The translations under genes were made by a program, and so were the position numbers. DNA of 64,000 nucleotides, taken from JAMQKA01 sp043951865. GTDB lineage: Bacteria; Bacteroidota; Rhodothermia; Balneolales; Balneolaceae. The DNA is taken from contig NZ_JBINJF010000008.1 of assembly GCF_043951865.1 (NCBI RefSeq), positions 62,001 to 126,000 on the forward strand, in the 5' to 3' direction. The number at the start of each line of letters is the position of its first letter. Position 1 is the stretch's first letter. Below are positions 8,214 through 16,033 of this stretch, piece by piece. The notes under the pieces were generated by a model. That model worked only from the letters and a program-made list of their open reading frames with translations. It made no database searches and was not told the DNA's origin.

Positions 8214-9449
8214 ATGAACATTTTCGGTATAATCATCCTTGCCACGCTGCTGGCAGATTACCTGCTGAACCTGGTCGCAGATTATTACAATTTACAAGCC
8301 CTGAAGCCGGAACTGCCGGAGGAGTTTGAGGGCGTATACGATGAGGAGACCTACCGGCGCTCCCAGGAATATACGCGCGTAAACACCAAATTCGGATTCG
8401 TAAGCTCAGCCTTTAGCCTGGTGTTAATACTGGTGTTTTGGTTTGCGGGCGGATTCAACTGGCTCGACCAAATTGTTCGCGGCTGGGAACTCGGCGCCAT
8501 CTGGACCGGCCTGACCTATATCGGCATACTGATTCTGGCCAAAAGCATCCTGTCGCTGCCGTTTTCCATCTATTCCACGTTTGTAATTGAGGAAAAATTC
8601 GGGTTCAACAAAACAACTCCCAAAACCTTTGTGCTGGATATGCTGAAAGGCCTGGGCCTGGGCATCGTGCTGGGCGGACCGCTGCTGGCCGGCATCCTGG
8701 CCTTTTTCACCTACTTCGAAACCTACGGCTGGCTCTACGCCTGGGGCGCCGTCACCGCCTTTACCCTCTTCGTACAGTTCATCGCCCCCACCTGGATCAT
8801 GCCCCTTTTCAATGATTTTGAGCCGCTGGAGGATGGTGAGCTCCGCCAGAAAATTGAGAATATGGCCGCCAGCGTCAATTTCCCGCTGCAGGGTATTTTT
8901 GTGATGGACGGCTCGAAGCGATCCTCCAAGTCGAACGCCTTTTTTACCGGATTTGGCAAAAACAAGCGGATCGCCCTGTACGACACGCTCATCGAAAAAC
9001 ACACCGACGACGAGCTGGTGGCCGTGCTGGCACACGAGGTGGGCCACTACAAGAAAAAACATATCATCCAGAATATGGCAATCAGCATCCTCCAGACCGG
9101 CATAATGTTTTTCCTGCTTTCGGTTTTCCTTAATGCAGGGGGGCTCTACGAGGCTTTTTACATGGAGCAGCCTTCGGTCTATACCGGCCTCATCTTTTTC
9201 GGGATGCTCTATGCGCCCATTGACATGATTCTCTCCATATTCATGCAGGTCATCTCCCGCAAGCACGAGTTCCAGGCCGACCGCTTCGCCGCTGAAACCA
9301 CCCGCCAGCCTGAAACGATGGTGCAGGCCCTCAAAAAGCTCTCCAAAGACAACCTCTCCAACCTGACGCCGCACCCGTTTTATGTGTTTCTGAATTACTC
9401 GCACCCGCCGGTGCTTGAGCGGATTAAGGCGATCCGGGGTCAACGGTAA
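8214..9449 (+). CDS. M48-family zinc metalloprotease, Ste24/CAAX protease-like
   Basis: This 411-aa integral membrane protein belongs to the Ste24-type M48 peptidases. The zinc site is visible: HEVGH at residues 274-278 and the third ligand Glu352 in HEFQAD. Hydrophobic segments flank the catalytic part: one at the very N-terminus, pairs near 60-120 and 150-195, and two after the HEXXH. Length matches the family (about 410-420). In bacteria, which lack prenylated CAAX proteins, these enzymes are usually assigned to membrane-protein quality control. It is transcribed divergently from the APC-USP gene, and a small hairpin follows the stop. Confidence 0.93.
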   Translation: MNIFGIIILATLLADYLLNLVADYYNLQALKPELPEEFEGVYDEETYRRSQEYTRVNTKFGFVSSAFSLVLILVFWFAGGFNWLDQIVRGWELGAIWTGLTYIGILILAKSILSLPFSIYSTFVIEEKFGFNKTTPKTFVLDMLKGLGLGIVLGGPLLAGILAFFTYFETYGWLYAWGAVTAFTLFVQFIAPTWIMPLFNDFEPLEDGELRQKIENMAASVNFPLQGIFVMDGSKRSSKSNAFFTGFGKNKRIALYDTLIEKHTDDELVAVLAHEVGHYKKKHIIQNMAISILQTGIMFFLLSVFLNAGGLYEAFYMEQPSVYTGLIFFGMLYAPIDMILSIFMQVISRKHEFQADRFAAETTRQPETMVQALKKLSKDNLSNLTPHPFYVFLNYSHPPVLERIKAIRGQR

Positions 9450-9452
9450 CTG

Positions 9453-9471
9453 AACACGTTTAGCGTGTTTT
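9453..9471 (+). terminator. Short hairpin terminator after the M48 protease gene
   Basis: AACACG (9453-9458) pairs with CGTGTT (9464-9469) around a 5-nt loop and runs into TTTT. It lies 3 bp after the stop codon. The stem is short, so strength is uncertain. Confidence 0.5.
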
Positions 9472-9507
9472 ACAATGTGACCTGCCATCGTTACTCAACG
9501 GATCATT

Positions 9508-9545
9508 CACCCTAAGTCCCTCTTCCCCAATAGGGACTTAGGGTG
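9508..9545. repeat. Perfect 13-bp inverted repeat
   Basis: CACCCTAAGTCCC (9508-9520) is exactly complementary to GGGACTTAGGGTG (9533-9545) across a 12-nt spacer. No T-run follows on either strand, so a classic intrinsic terminator is unlikely. It could be a REP-like unit or a protein site. I saw no second copy in the window. Confidence 0.5.
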
Positions 9546-9621
9546 GGTCCCATCAAGATTCATAATCCACAATACAGGACAAAGAGTTCCTCTTTAAAGA
9601 AGGAAAGCCAGAAGAATTAAC

Positions 9622-9819
9622 TTAATCAACTAACCAATATTTTAATCCAGTCACTGCACACATCTTATCCTGAATAACTACCGTTTCCACGCTAACGGTG
9701 CACACGCGCTTAAACAGTTTGTGAAAAGTGTTGCGGATGGAGGTTTCTTTACGTGATCCGCCGTAACGAATAACTTTTTCACCTTCTTTGAGGTACTACT
9801 CGACCAGGTAGTTGGACAT
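9622..9819 (-). pseudogene. Decayed reading frame with one internal stop
   Basis: Reading the minus strand from ATG 9819, codon 8 is TAG (9796-9798). The frame then continues with protein-like composition (YLKEGEKVIRYGGSRKE, then TSIRNTFHKLFKR) to TAA at 9622-9624, 65 codons in all. The composition looks coding, unlike the other frames. The GGSRKETSIRN-type stretch reminds me of the start of large ISP-type restriction/helicase proteins, but this is only an impression. The rest of such a gene is absent. It is most likely a leftover from a deletion. Confidence 0.35.
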
Positions 9820-10114
9820 AGCGGTATGTTGTTCTCAATTTGATGCTGCTGCATAAATACTAAAGAAATGGCTTTTTTGAAAAAGGAAAGTGACACAAGA
9901 GGCGGAACGAGGATTTCGAATGCATGAAAATGCAGAAGTCCTGCAAAACAACGGTTATCAAAATAGTTCTTTCATTTGGTATTCCTTCAGGATCCGTCCA
10001 TCTCAGCCCCCCACTTTGATCCTTCCTCAGAAGTGCTATTTTTATATGGAATTCAGATCTCCCTCCCGACCAGGAGCGGGGCCAGGTAATGTTAATCACA
10101 AACGCACGGTATTT
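9820..10114. other. Intergenic, no recognised gene
   Basis: This is the leader of the TAT-exported isomerase gene. The frame upstream of ATG 10115 stays open back to about 9890 but has no protein-like pattern, so I treat it as non-coding. No clear promoter or hairpin was seen. Confidence 0.4.
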
Positions 10115-11062
10115 ATGAAACGACGAAATTTTCTGGGATTAGGGGCAGCGGGACTGCTGGGAGCGGCGCTGCCGAAACAGTCTGAGGCCAGCGGCCAACA
10201 GTCAAAACCTGACGATCACCGGTACCAGGATGGGAAAAGTCCATGGCCAATCTGCCTGGATACCGCCACTATCCGACCGGCATCCCTGAGGGAAAAAGTG
10301 GAAATCGCCGACAAAGCCGGGTTCGATGCCATTGAGCCGTGGGACGGCGAGCTGGAGGAGTTTGAAGAAGAGGGCGGCGACCTGAAGGCCCTGGGGCAGG
10401 AAATCAAGGATCGCGGCCTGTTTGTACCGAGCGTCATCGGCCTCTGGAACGCGCTGCCGCCCACCCGGGATGAGTGGGAAAATTCTTTAAAGGATACACG
10501 GCGGCGCATGCGGATGGCTTCCGATATCGGGTCCGAGCACGTCCAGACCATCCCCAATACGGTGGGGGAGAACTACGATCTCCGCTGGGTGGCCGAACGC
10601 TATCACGACATTATCGAGATCGGCCTCAACGATTATGGCATAAAGCCGGCCATCGTGTTTGTGAAGTTTTTCCCGCTGAAGACGCTCGGTGAGGCGGCCG
10701 CCGTGGCGATGAACGCGGATCACCCGCAGGCGCTTGTTATCCCCGATACGTTCCACATGTATATCAGCCAGGGCGGATTCAACGGCTTGTCGCTGCTGGA
10801 CGGCAACTCAATCGCCATCTTCCAGTTTGCCGATGCCCCCGAATCGCCGGCCCCGGACCAGATGGAGGACCGGCATCGCGTATTCCCCGGCGACGGCATC
10901 CTGCCCCTTCCCGATATCCTGAAGGATCTGAAAGCAACTGGGTATAAAGGATGCATTTCGCTGGAACTTTATAACCCGGATTACTGGGAGCGCGACCTGC
11001 AGGAAGTAGCCGATACCGGTCTCCAAAAAACGCTCGGCGTTATCGAAAAAGCCGGCGTTTAA
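10115..11062 (+). CDS. TAT-exported sugar phosphate isomerase/epimerase-like TIM-barrel protein
   Basis: I chose ATG 10115 because it starts a twin-arginine signal (MKRRNFLGLGAAGLLGAALP), giving 315 residues; an upstream start would bury it. The mature part is an AP-endonuclease-2/xylose-isomerase-like barrel. It has KAGFDAIEPW early, a metal-ligand-type Asp in PDTFHM, and a C-terminal Glu in ISLELYN. These positions match the hydroxypyruvate isomerase/inosose-type family. The export signal suggests a periplasmic or cofactor-loaded protein acting on sugars or polyols. It heads a same-strand group with a ChbG/YdjC-type deacetylase (61 bp) and a CutC-like protein. The exact substrate is unknown. 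Confidence 0.85.
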   Translation: MKRRNFLGLGAAGLLGAALPKQSEASGQQSKPDDHRYQDGKSPWPICLDTATIRPASLREKVEIADKAGFDAIEPWDGELEEFEEEGGDLKALGQEIKDRGLFVPSVIGLWNALPPTRDEWENSLKDTRRRMRMASDIGSEHVQTIPNTVGENYDLRWVAERYHDIIEIGLNDYGIKPAIVFVKFFPLKTLGEAAAVAMNADHPQALVIPDTFHMYISQGGFNGLSLLDGNSIAIFQFADAPESPAPDQMEDRHRVFPGDGILPLPDILKDLKATGYKGCISLELYNPDYWERDLQEVADTGLQKTLGVIEKAGV

Positions 11063-11123
11063 TGCCAGGGAGTAGCAATCATCACTGATACAACGTAAAA
11101 CTCCAACATCCTTCTAAAAACGC

Positions 11124-12155
11124 ATGGAAATATATCTGACGCATACCTCCCTGGCTGTTGTGCTGATATCAATGTCAATCATTTCTGCCAAAAGCAGTAC
11201 CGCTGAAGCACAGGACCAAACCTACGCCGAAAAGCTGGGATTCCCGGAAAACGCGACCGTACTCATCATGCATATCGATGATGTGGGGATGTCGCACGAC
11301 TCCAACCGGGGCGCGATCCATGCCATGGAGAAGGGCGTTGCCAACTCCCTCAGCATTATGATGCCCTGCGCATGGGTACCGGAGTTTGCCCGATACTACA
11401 AGCAACATCCCGATATCGATGCCGGCCTGCACCTCACGCTCACCTCCGAATGGGACAACTACCGGTGGGGACCGGTCAGCGGGGCCACCTGCAATCCGAG
11501 CCTGGCAGACCGCCAAGGGGCTTTTTATCCCTCGGTGGAGGAGGTCGTACAACATGCCGAACCGGACGAGGTAGAGGACGAGATCCGGGCCCAGATCGAG
11601 CTTGCACGGAATATGGGATTTAGTCCAACCCATCTGGATTCCCACATGGGAACACTCTTTGCCACAGCAGACCTGATGCAAATTTATATAAATCTGGGAA
11701 TTGAATACCAGATTCCCGTTATGTTTCCCGCGGGGCATAGTACGCTAATCCGGCAGCAGCGCCAGCTTACTTCTGATCAACATCAGCAGATGCAGGAAGC
11801 CGGGCGAAAACTCTGGGCGGCCGGGCTCCCCGTGCTCGATGACCTCCACAATTTCAGTTACGGGTGGGAGATTCCCCGGGAAGTGGCCGATTCAGACAAA
11901 AAGCTACAGGCCTACTGGACACAAAAATATATCGATTCCTTTGAGCACCTGGAACCGGGCGTAACCATGATGATCATGCACTGTACCGATCCCTCGGAAA
12001 CGTTTGCCCAAATATCCGATTCGGGCACTCTCCGCAAGGCCGATATGCTGGCGATGACCAGTACACGGCTAAAAAACTATATCGAAAAGGAGGGAATTAT
12101 CCTGACTACCTGGAAGGAGTTGAAACGGCGACGTGACAGCCTGCAAAAGAAATAA
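11124..12155 (+). CDS. ChbG/YdjC-type (HpnK family) carbohydrate deacetylase, exported
   Basis: This 343-aa protein has an N-terminal signal sequence (hydrophobic 8-24, cleavage near TAEAQ). The YdjC/ChbG fold shows its metal-site motifs: HIDDVGMSHDSNRG near residue 52, GLHLTLTSEW near 100, and HLDSHMG near 173. Known members deacetylate N-acetylated sugars such as chitooligosaccharides. ChbG itself is cytoplasmic; the signal peptide here places the enzyme outside the inner membrane. It sits between a TAT-exported sugar isomerase-like protein and cutC, only 9 bp from the latter, so the three are probably co-transcribed. Substrate is unresolved. Confidence 0.87.
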   Translation: MEIYLTHTSLAVVLISMSIISAKSSTAEAQDQTYAEKLGFPENATVLIMHIDDVGMSHDSNRGAIHAMEKGVANSLSIMMPCAWVPEFARYYKQHPDIDAGLHLTLTSEWDNYRWGPVSGATCNPSLADRQGAFYPSVEEVVQHAEPDEVEDEIRAQIELARNMGFSPTHLDSHMGTLFATADLMQIYINLGIEYQIPVMFPAGHSTLIRQQRQLTSDQHQQMQEAGRKLWAAGLPVLDDLHNFSYGWEIPREVADSDKKLQAYWTQKYIDSFEHLEPGVTMMIMHCTDPSETFAQISDSGTLRKADMLAMTSTRLKNYIEKEGIILTTWKELKRRRDSLQKK

Positions 12156-12164
12156 AAAAACAGC

Positions 12165-12908
12165 ATGCCTGTACAGATCGAAATTTGTATCAACGCCGAC
12201 CGGGAAGAATCGGTCCGCCGCTCCGTTTCTGCGGCCTTCCAGGGGGGAGCGGGCCGCATCGAGCTGTGTGGCGCGATGCATCACGACGGACTCACTCCAC
12301 AAAAAAAGCTGATCGATGTTGCACGAAAAACGTTCCGCGAACGGCCGGGACTGCTGGTGATGATCCGTCCCCGAAAGGGAGATTTTTTCTACACTCCACA
12401 AACTGTCACCGAGATGATTGCCCAGATTGAAGGAGCGGCCCGACAGGGTGCAGATGGAGTGGTATTTGGCGCCTTACATCATACGGACCATACGATCAAC
12501 CGTTCTGCCACTCTGCGCCTGGCGGAGGCGGCTAAAAAATACGACCTGGCAACCACGTTCCACCGCGCGTTTGATGCCACCCCGAACCCCTCTGAGTCTC
12601 TGGAGCAGCTTATAGAGATGGGGATCGATCGCGTGCTCACGTCAGGAAATCCCTGGGGCGAACCCGGCTCAGCACTTACGGGCCTCCCGAAGCTTGCCTC
12701 AATGCTGGAGCAGGCCCGGAATCGAATTGAACTGGTGGTCGGCGGCGGCGTCTCACCGGGAAACGCCGGCACCCTTTGCCGGTCGCTTCAAACCCACGGA
12801 ACCCATTTTTCCCTTCATGCCTACAGCAGTGTCCGGCAGGATGAAAGAACTTCTCAAAAAAAAGTAGAGCGTCTTGTCAAAAACGCATCATTAACATCGA
12901 TCTCATAA
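12165..12908 (+). CDS. cutC: CutC-family protein
   Basis: This 247-aa cytoplasmic TIM barrel carries the CutC hallmarks: GGAGRIELCGAMHHDGLTP near the N-terminus, VMIRPRKGDFFY, GVVFGALH, TFHRAFDATPN and RVLTSGNPWGEPG. CutC was named for copper homeostasis, but a direct copper role is disputed, so the family name is safer than the function. Its start lies 9 bp after the deacetylase stop, pointing to one transcript. That context of sugar-processing enzymes hints at a carbohydrate role in this organism (inference). Length is normal for the family. Confidence 0.92.
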   Translation: MPVQIEICINADREESVRRSVSAAFQGGAGRIELCGAMHHDGLTPQKKLIDVARKTFRERPGLLVMIRPRKGDFFYTPQTVTEMIAQIEGAARQGADGVVFGALHHTDHTINRSATLRLAEAAKKYDLATTFHRAFDATPNPSESLEQLIEMGIDRVLTSGNPWGEPGSALTGLPKLASMLEQARNRIELVVGGGVSPGNAGTLCRSLQTHGTHFSLHAYSSVRQDERTSQKKVERLVKNASLTSIS

Positions 12909-13046
12909 TCGTATTTTAGGCTGTATTCCCTCACCCATATTTTTTCCAAAAGTAAGGCGAAGAGAAAAAATTGTACAGAGATCCTATTATAGACCTTGAG
13001 CAGATTATTTCCGCTTCAACACAGCAGGGTGCCAATTTGCTGCCCG

Positions 13047-13216
13047 CTACTGCGTGTTATTTCTTAGAACGACAATCGGAAGCCGGGTATTCCAGGTGGG
13101 CTCCACGTTGAACTTGCTCATGAAGCGGCGTGAAAAATTGCCCAGCACCAGGTCCAGGTCTCCGTCGTTGTCAATATCCCCGGCATCCATCGCGATCCAC
13201 CGCCCCAATTTTGTCT
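13047..13216 (-). pseudogene. C-terminal remnant of an FG-GAP/VCBS-repeat protein
   Basis: On the minus strand an open stretch contains GRWIAMDAGDIDNDGDLDLV, the calcium-binding DxDxDGDxD signature of FG-GAP/VCBS beta-propeller repeats. It is followed by LGNFSRRF and ends at TAG (13047-13049). There is no start codon and no upstream repeat: the frame runs into the promoter region of msrA after about 55 codons. It is a clear 3' leftover of a larger secreted protein gene lost by deletion. The upstream boundary is approximate. Confidence 0.7.
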
Positions 13217-13297
13217 TAGACAAGAAATGATAAATCCGAAACCGTTGTTATTGCGTACTGTGAGGTATCAATGCAAAACAGACATGGTGTGCATCCT

Positions 13298-13948
13298 ATG
13301 AAATACAAGAATCTATATCTCCTTCTGCTGCCAATTTTTGTAATATTGGCGTGTTCTTCGAAAGCACAAAACAACCGTTCAACCGAATCATTTGATATGA
13401 GCAATACAAATTTTGAACAAGCCACGCTTGGAGCGGGATGCTTCTGGTGTGTTGAAGCAGTGTTTGAAGAATTAAAGGGCGTCAAACACGTAGAGGCCGG
13501 TTACGCCGGTGGAGAGGAGCAAAATCCCACTTACAAGCAGGTGGCCTCGGGCAACACCGGCCATGCAGAGGTCGCTCGCATCGTTTACGACCCGGAAGTG
13601 ATCTCTTTTGACCAGCTGCTTACCGTTTTTTGGCACACGCACAACCCCACCACGCTGAACAGGCAGGGACCGGATGTGGGCCCTCAATACCGGTCGGCTA
13701 TTTTTTATCACAATGAAGAGCAGAAAAAAATAGCTGAACAATCGATGGAGGAGGTCGATCGCTCCGATTTATGGGAGGACCCGATCGTGACTGAAATTTC
13801 GCCCGTCAAAAACTATACGACGGCGGAAAATTATCATCAAAACTATTATGAAAACAATCCCAATGCCGGGTACTGCCAGGTCATCATAGCACCCAAGCTT
13901 AAAAAATTTCGAACGGAGTTTTCCCACATGCTCAAAGAAAACGGGTGA
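13298..13948 (+). CDS. msrA: Peptide-methionine (S)-S-oxide reductase MsrA, lipoprotein form
   Basis: I start at ATG 13298, giving 216 residues, because this yields a lipoprotein signal (MKYKNLYLLLLPIFVILAC) with a lipobox Cys. A start 27 bp upstream would put charged residues before it. The catalytic motif GCFWC carries the nucleophilic Cys48. The MsrA blocks GYAGG, GHAEVARIVYDP and HNPTTLNRQGPDVGPQYRS follow. It reduces the S-epimer of methionine sulfoxide in proteins, probably in the envelope given the lipobox. It is a single gene with no MsrB partner nearby. The preceding gap holds the VCBS remnant. Confidence 0.95.
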   Translation: MKYKNLYLLLLPIFVILACSSKAQNNRSTESFDMSNTNFEQATLGAGCFWCVEAVFEELKGVKHVEAGYAGGEEQNPTYKQVASGNTGHAEVARIVYDPEVISFDQLLTVFWHTHNPTTLNRQGPDVGPQYRSAIFYHNEEQKKIAEQSMEEVDRSDLWEDPIVTEISPVKNYTTAENYHQNYYENNPNAGYCQVIIAPKLKKFRTEFSHMLKENG

Positions 13949-14410
13949 CTGTAAATTAAACGGGATACGCCCCGCAAACGCCAGCTGGGCGGGGAATCAG
14001 ACCTTTATAGATGCAAACGTTCGCATGATGGCGGTAGGCACCACTGGTACAATACGCCTCGTACATCTTCTCTTTTCTATTTTCTTTCCTTCCTTAAACC
14101 GGGTCAGGGTCAACCTGTTTCTGCTGAACATTACAGGCCGGACTCAACTGTGGACGATAGGTCCTTCAGGGTTAACTGAATTTTAAAACCTTTTAAAATC
14201 TAATGTTCTTATTCTTTCAGATATTTATTTATGTTATCAGCTTATTTTTGCCTAAAGTTCATTACTCTTTGTCTTTTATAGGAGTGCATTTTTTTTATTC
14301 CGTTGTGGAAGATCCCGCAGGTCGCTCTTTCGCAATGGTAAGAACGAATCTTATCCATTCTTGTTTATGGGATGTTACTTAATGGGAAATCAAACTTAAT
14401 TTATGTCGAG
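13949..14410. other. 462-bp gap without a recognised gene
   Basis: A weak GC-rich inverted repeat (CCCCGC near 13970, GCGGGG near 13990) lies soon after msrA but has no T-run. The rest is AT-rich towards the DUF2911 gene. I see no ORF, tRNA or known RNA. Confidence 0.4.
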
Positions 14411-14965
14411 ATGAAAATGAAAAGCTTTTTAGTATCTGTTTCGCTGTCGTTCGCACTGATGTTTGCATTCGCTTACTCCGCTTCTGCCCAGGAACGGGCG
14501 ACCAACGAGGCGAGAGTAAGTCCCAACGCCTCGGTAAGCCAAACCATTGGAACAACCCAGGTAACCATTACGTATGGGCGCCCCAGCGTAAAGGGACGCC
14601 AGGTTTTTGGCGGACTGGAACCCTACGGTAGTGTCTGGAGAACCGGGGCGAATGAGGCCACCACCATCACGTTTTCCGATGATGTCCTCATCGAGGGAGA
14701 GCCGCTGCAAGCCGGAACATACGGCCTGTTTACCGTTCCTGGTGAAGATGAATGGGTCGTCATATTCAACAATGTTCCCAACCAGTGGGGTGCATTCGAT
14801 TATGACAGCAGTGAGGATGCCCTTCGCGTGAAGGTTTCCCCGGAAGAGGCTCATCACATAGAACAACTGATGTTTTACTTTGAGGATGTTACCAGTGACT
14901 CCGGCACTGCGGTAGTACACTGGAGTACGATTAAAGTGCCTTTTACGATAGAATCAGCATCCTGA
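14411..14965 (+). CDS. DUF2911 family exported protein
   Basis: ATG 14411 begins a signal peptide (basic MKMKS, hydrophobic 4-22, cleavage after SASAQ), giving 184 residues. The body matches the DUF2911 family of Bacteroidota: VSQTIGTTQVTITYGRPSVKGR, then VFGGLEPYGSVWRTGANEAT and YGLFTVPGEDEWVVIFN. No enzymatic activity is established for the family; members are periplasmic or secreted. The codon frame of the following EamA gene is continuous with this gene's TGA stop, an odd arrangement discussed separately. Confidence 0.9.
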   Translation: MKMKSFLVSVSLSFALMFAFAYSASAQERATNEARVSPNASVSQTIGTTQVTITYGRPSVKGRQVFGGLEPYGSVWRTGANEATTITFSDDVLIEGEPLQAGTYGLFTVPGEDEWVVIFNNVPNQWGAFDYDSSEDALRVKVSPEEAHHIEQLMFYFEDVTSDSGTAVVHWSTIKVPFTIESAS

Positions 14966-15082
14966 CGTCCTATTAAAAAAGTAGAACAAGATACCAACAC
15001 CACCTCTGGTGAGGCTATATCTCATCACGGTATTCTTTTACTGTTTACGTTTCTATGGGGAGCCAACTTTATCCTGGCCGAA

Positions 15083-15982
15083 GTGGCGCTAAAGGAGATG
15101 GCTCCCATCTCCTTTAGCGTCTCCCGTTTTTTTATGGGCGGGGTGGCGATGCTGAGCGTTCTCTATACCCAGTGCTATTATGATGCCAAGGTAGCAGATA
15201 AACCGTTCCGTTTTTTCCCGCAGATTGAAAAAGGAGACTGGTTTCGGCTACTGCTGGTTTCTGTATTCGGGGCCACCCTGGCTCCCTGGCTCGGTATCGA
15301 GGGACTGGGCCTTACCCATGGCGCACGGGCTTCTATCTGGCTTGCCCTTGGACCCGCTATCAGCACCGGTTTCGGATACCTGTTGAGTACAGAAAACATG
15401 GGGAAATCCGGCATAGCGGGGGTTACCCTGGCGGGGCTGGGGACCGTTACCCTTGCCTACGACGGACTAATGGTGGAGGGCTACTGGCTCGGCGATCTTC
15501 TTCTCTGTATCGCCCTGATATTGACGGTGGTGGAACTTCACCTGATCAAGCCCCTGGCGCGTAAATACGGGTCCATCAGCATGGTTGCCATGCGGACGCT
15601 CATCGGGGGCAGCCTCTATCTGTTTATTGCATCTCCCTCACTGATTCAGGAGCCCTGGCTTAACCTGGGCATGTGGACCTGGATTGCCATCCTTGCCGGA
15701 GGGGCTGTGGGGGTGGGCGTAGGGCAGTGGGTCAAAGTTCGGGCCCTCCGCTCTCTTGGACCCACGCAGGTGGTAATCTACGGGAATCTCGTCCCCATCG
15801 CCGCCCTCCTCATCGCCTGGCTGTCCGTCGGTCAGAATCCCTCGCTCTTCGAAATTATCGCCTGTATTTTAATTATCGCGGGAGCTATCCTGATCCAGGT
15901 TATCGATGCACGGAGGACAAGAAGAACGAAATCGAAGGAGGACGATGAACTCTCCGTGGTTTCCAGCGCCAAGCAGGAGTAG
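15083..15982 (+). CDS. EamA/DMT-family transporter (real N-terminus probably further upstream)
   Basis: This is a 10-helix drug/metabolite transporter with two EamA repeats (299 residues from GTG 15083). That start cuts through helix 1: in the same frame upstream the sequence reads HGILLLFTFLWGANFILAEV, the canonical EamA TM1. The frame stays open back to the DUF2911 stop TGA (14963-14965) but holds no ATG, GTG or TTG. Possible starts are ATT 14972, ATA 15017, ATT 15032 or CTG 15041. Otherwise the gene lost its start, or is expressed by readthrough. Substrate is unknown; the family exports amino acids or metabolites. Confidence 0.85.
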   Translation: MALKEMAPISFSVSRFFMGGVAMLSVLYTQCYYDAKVADKPFRFFPQIEKGDWFRLLLVSVFGATLAPWLGIEGLGLTHGARASIWLALGPAISTGFGYLLSTENMGKSGIAGVTLAGLGTVTLAYDGLMVEGYWLGDLLLCIALILTVVELHLIKPLARKYGSISMVAMRTLIGGSLYLFIASPSLIQEPWLNLGMWTWIAILAGGAVGVGVGQWVKVRALRSLGPTQVVIYGNLVPIAALLIAWLSVGQNPSLFEIIACILIIAGAILIQVIDARRTRRTKSKEDDELSVVSSAKQE

Positions 15983-16033
15983 CAAAGACTGCAGGAAACG
16001 TGAACCGGGTGTCACCATCCCCCTTTTCAAGAC

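Noticed and set aside
8424..9488. 354-codon open frame on the minus strand
   Set aside because: It is antisense to the M48 protease with its intact HEVGH site. It is a by-product of codon bias.
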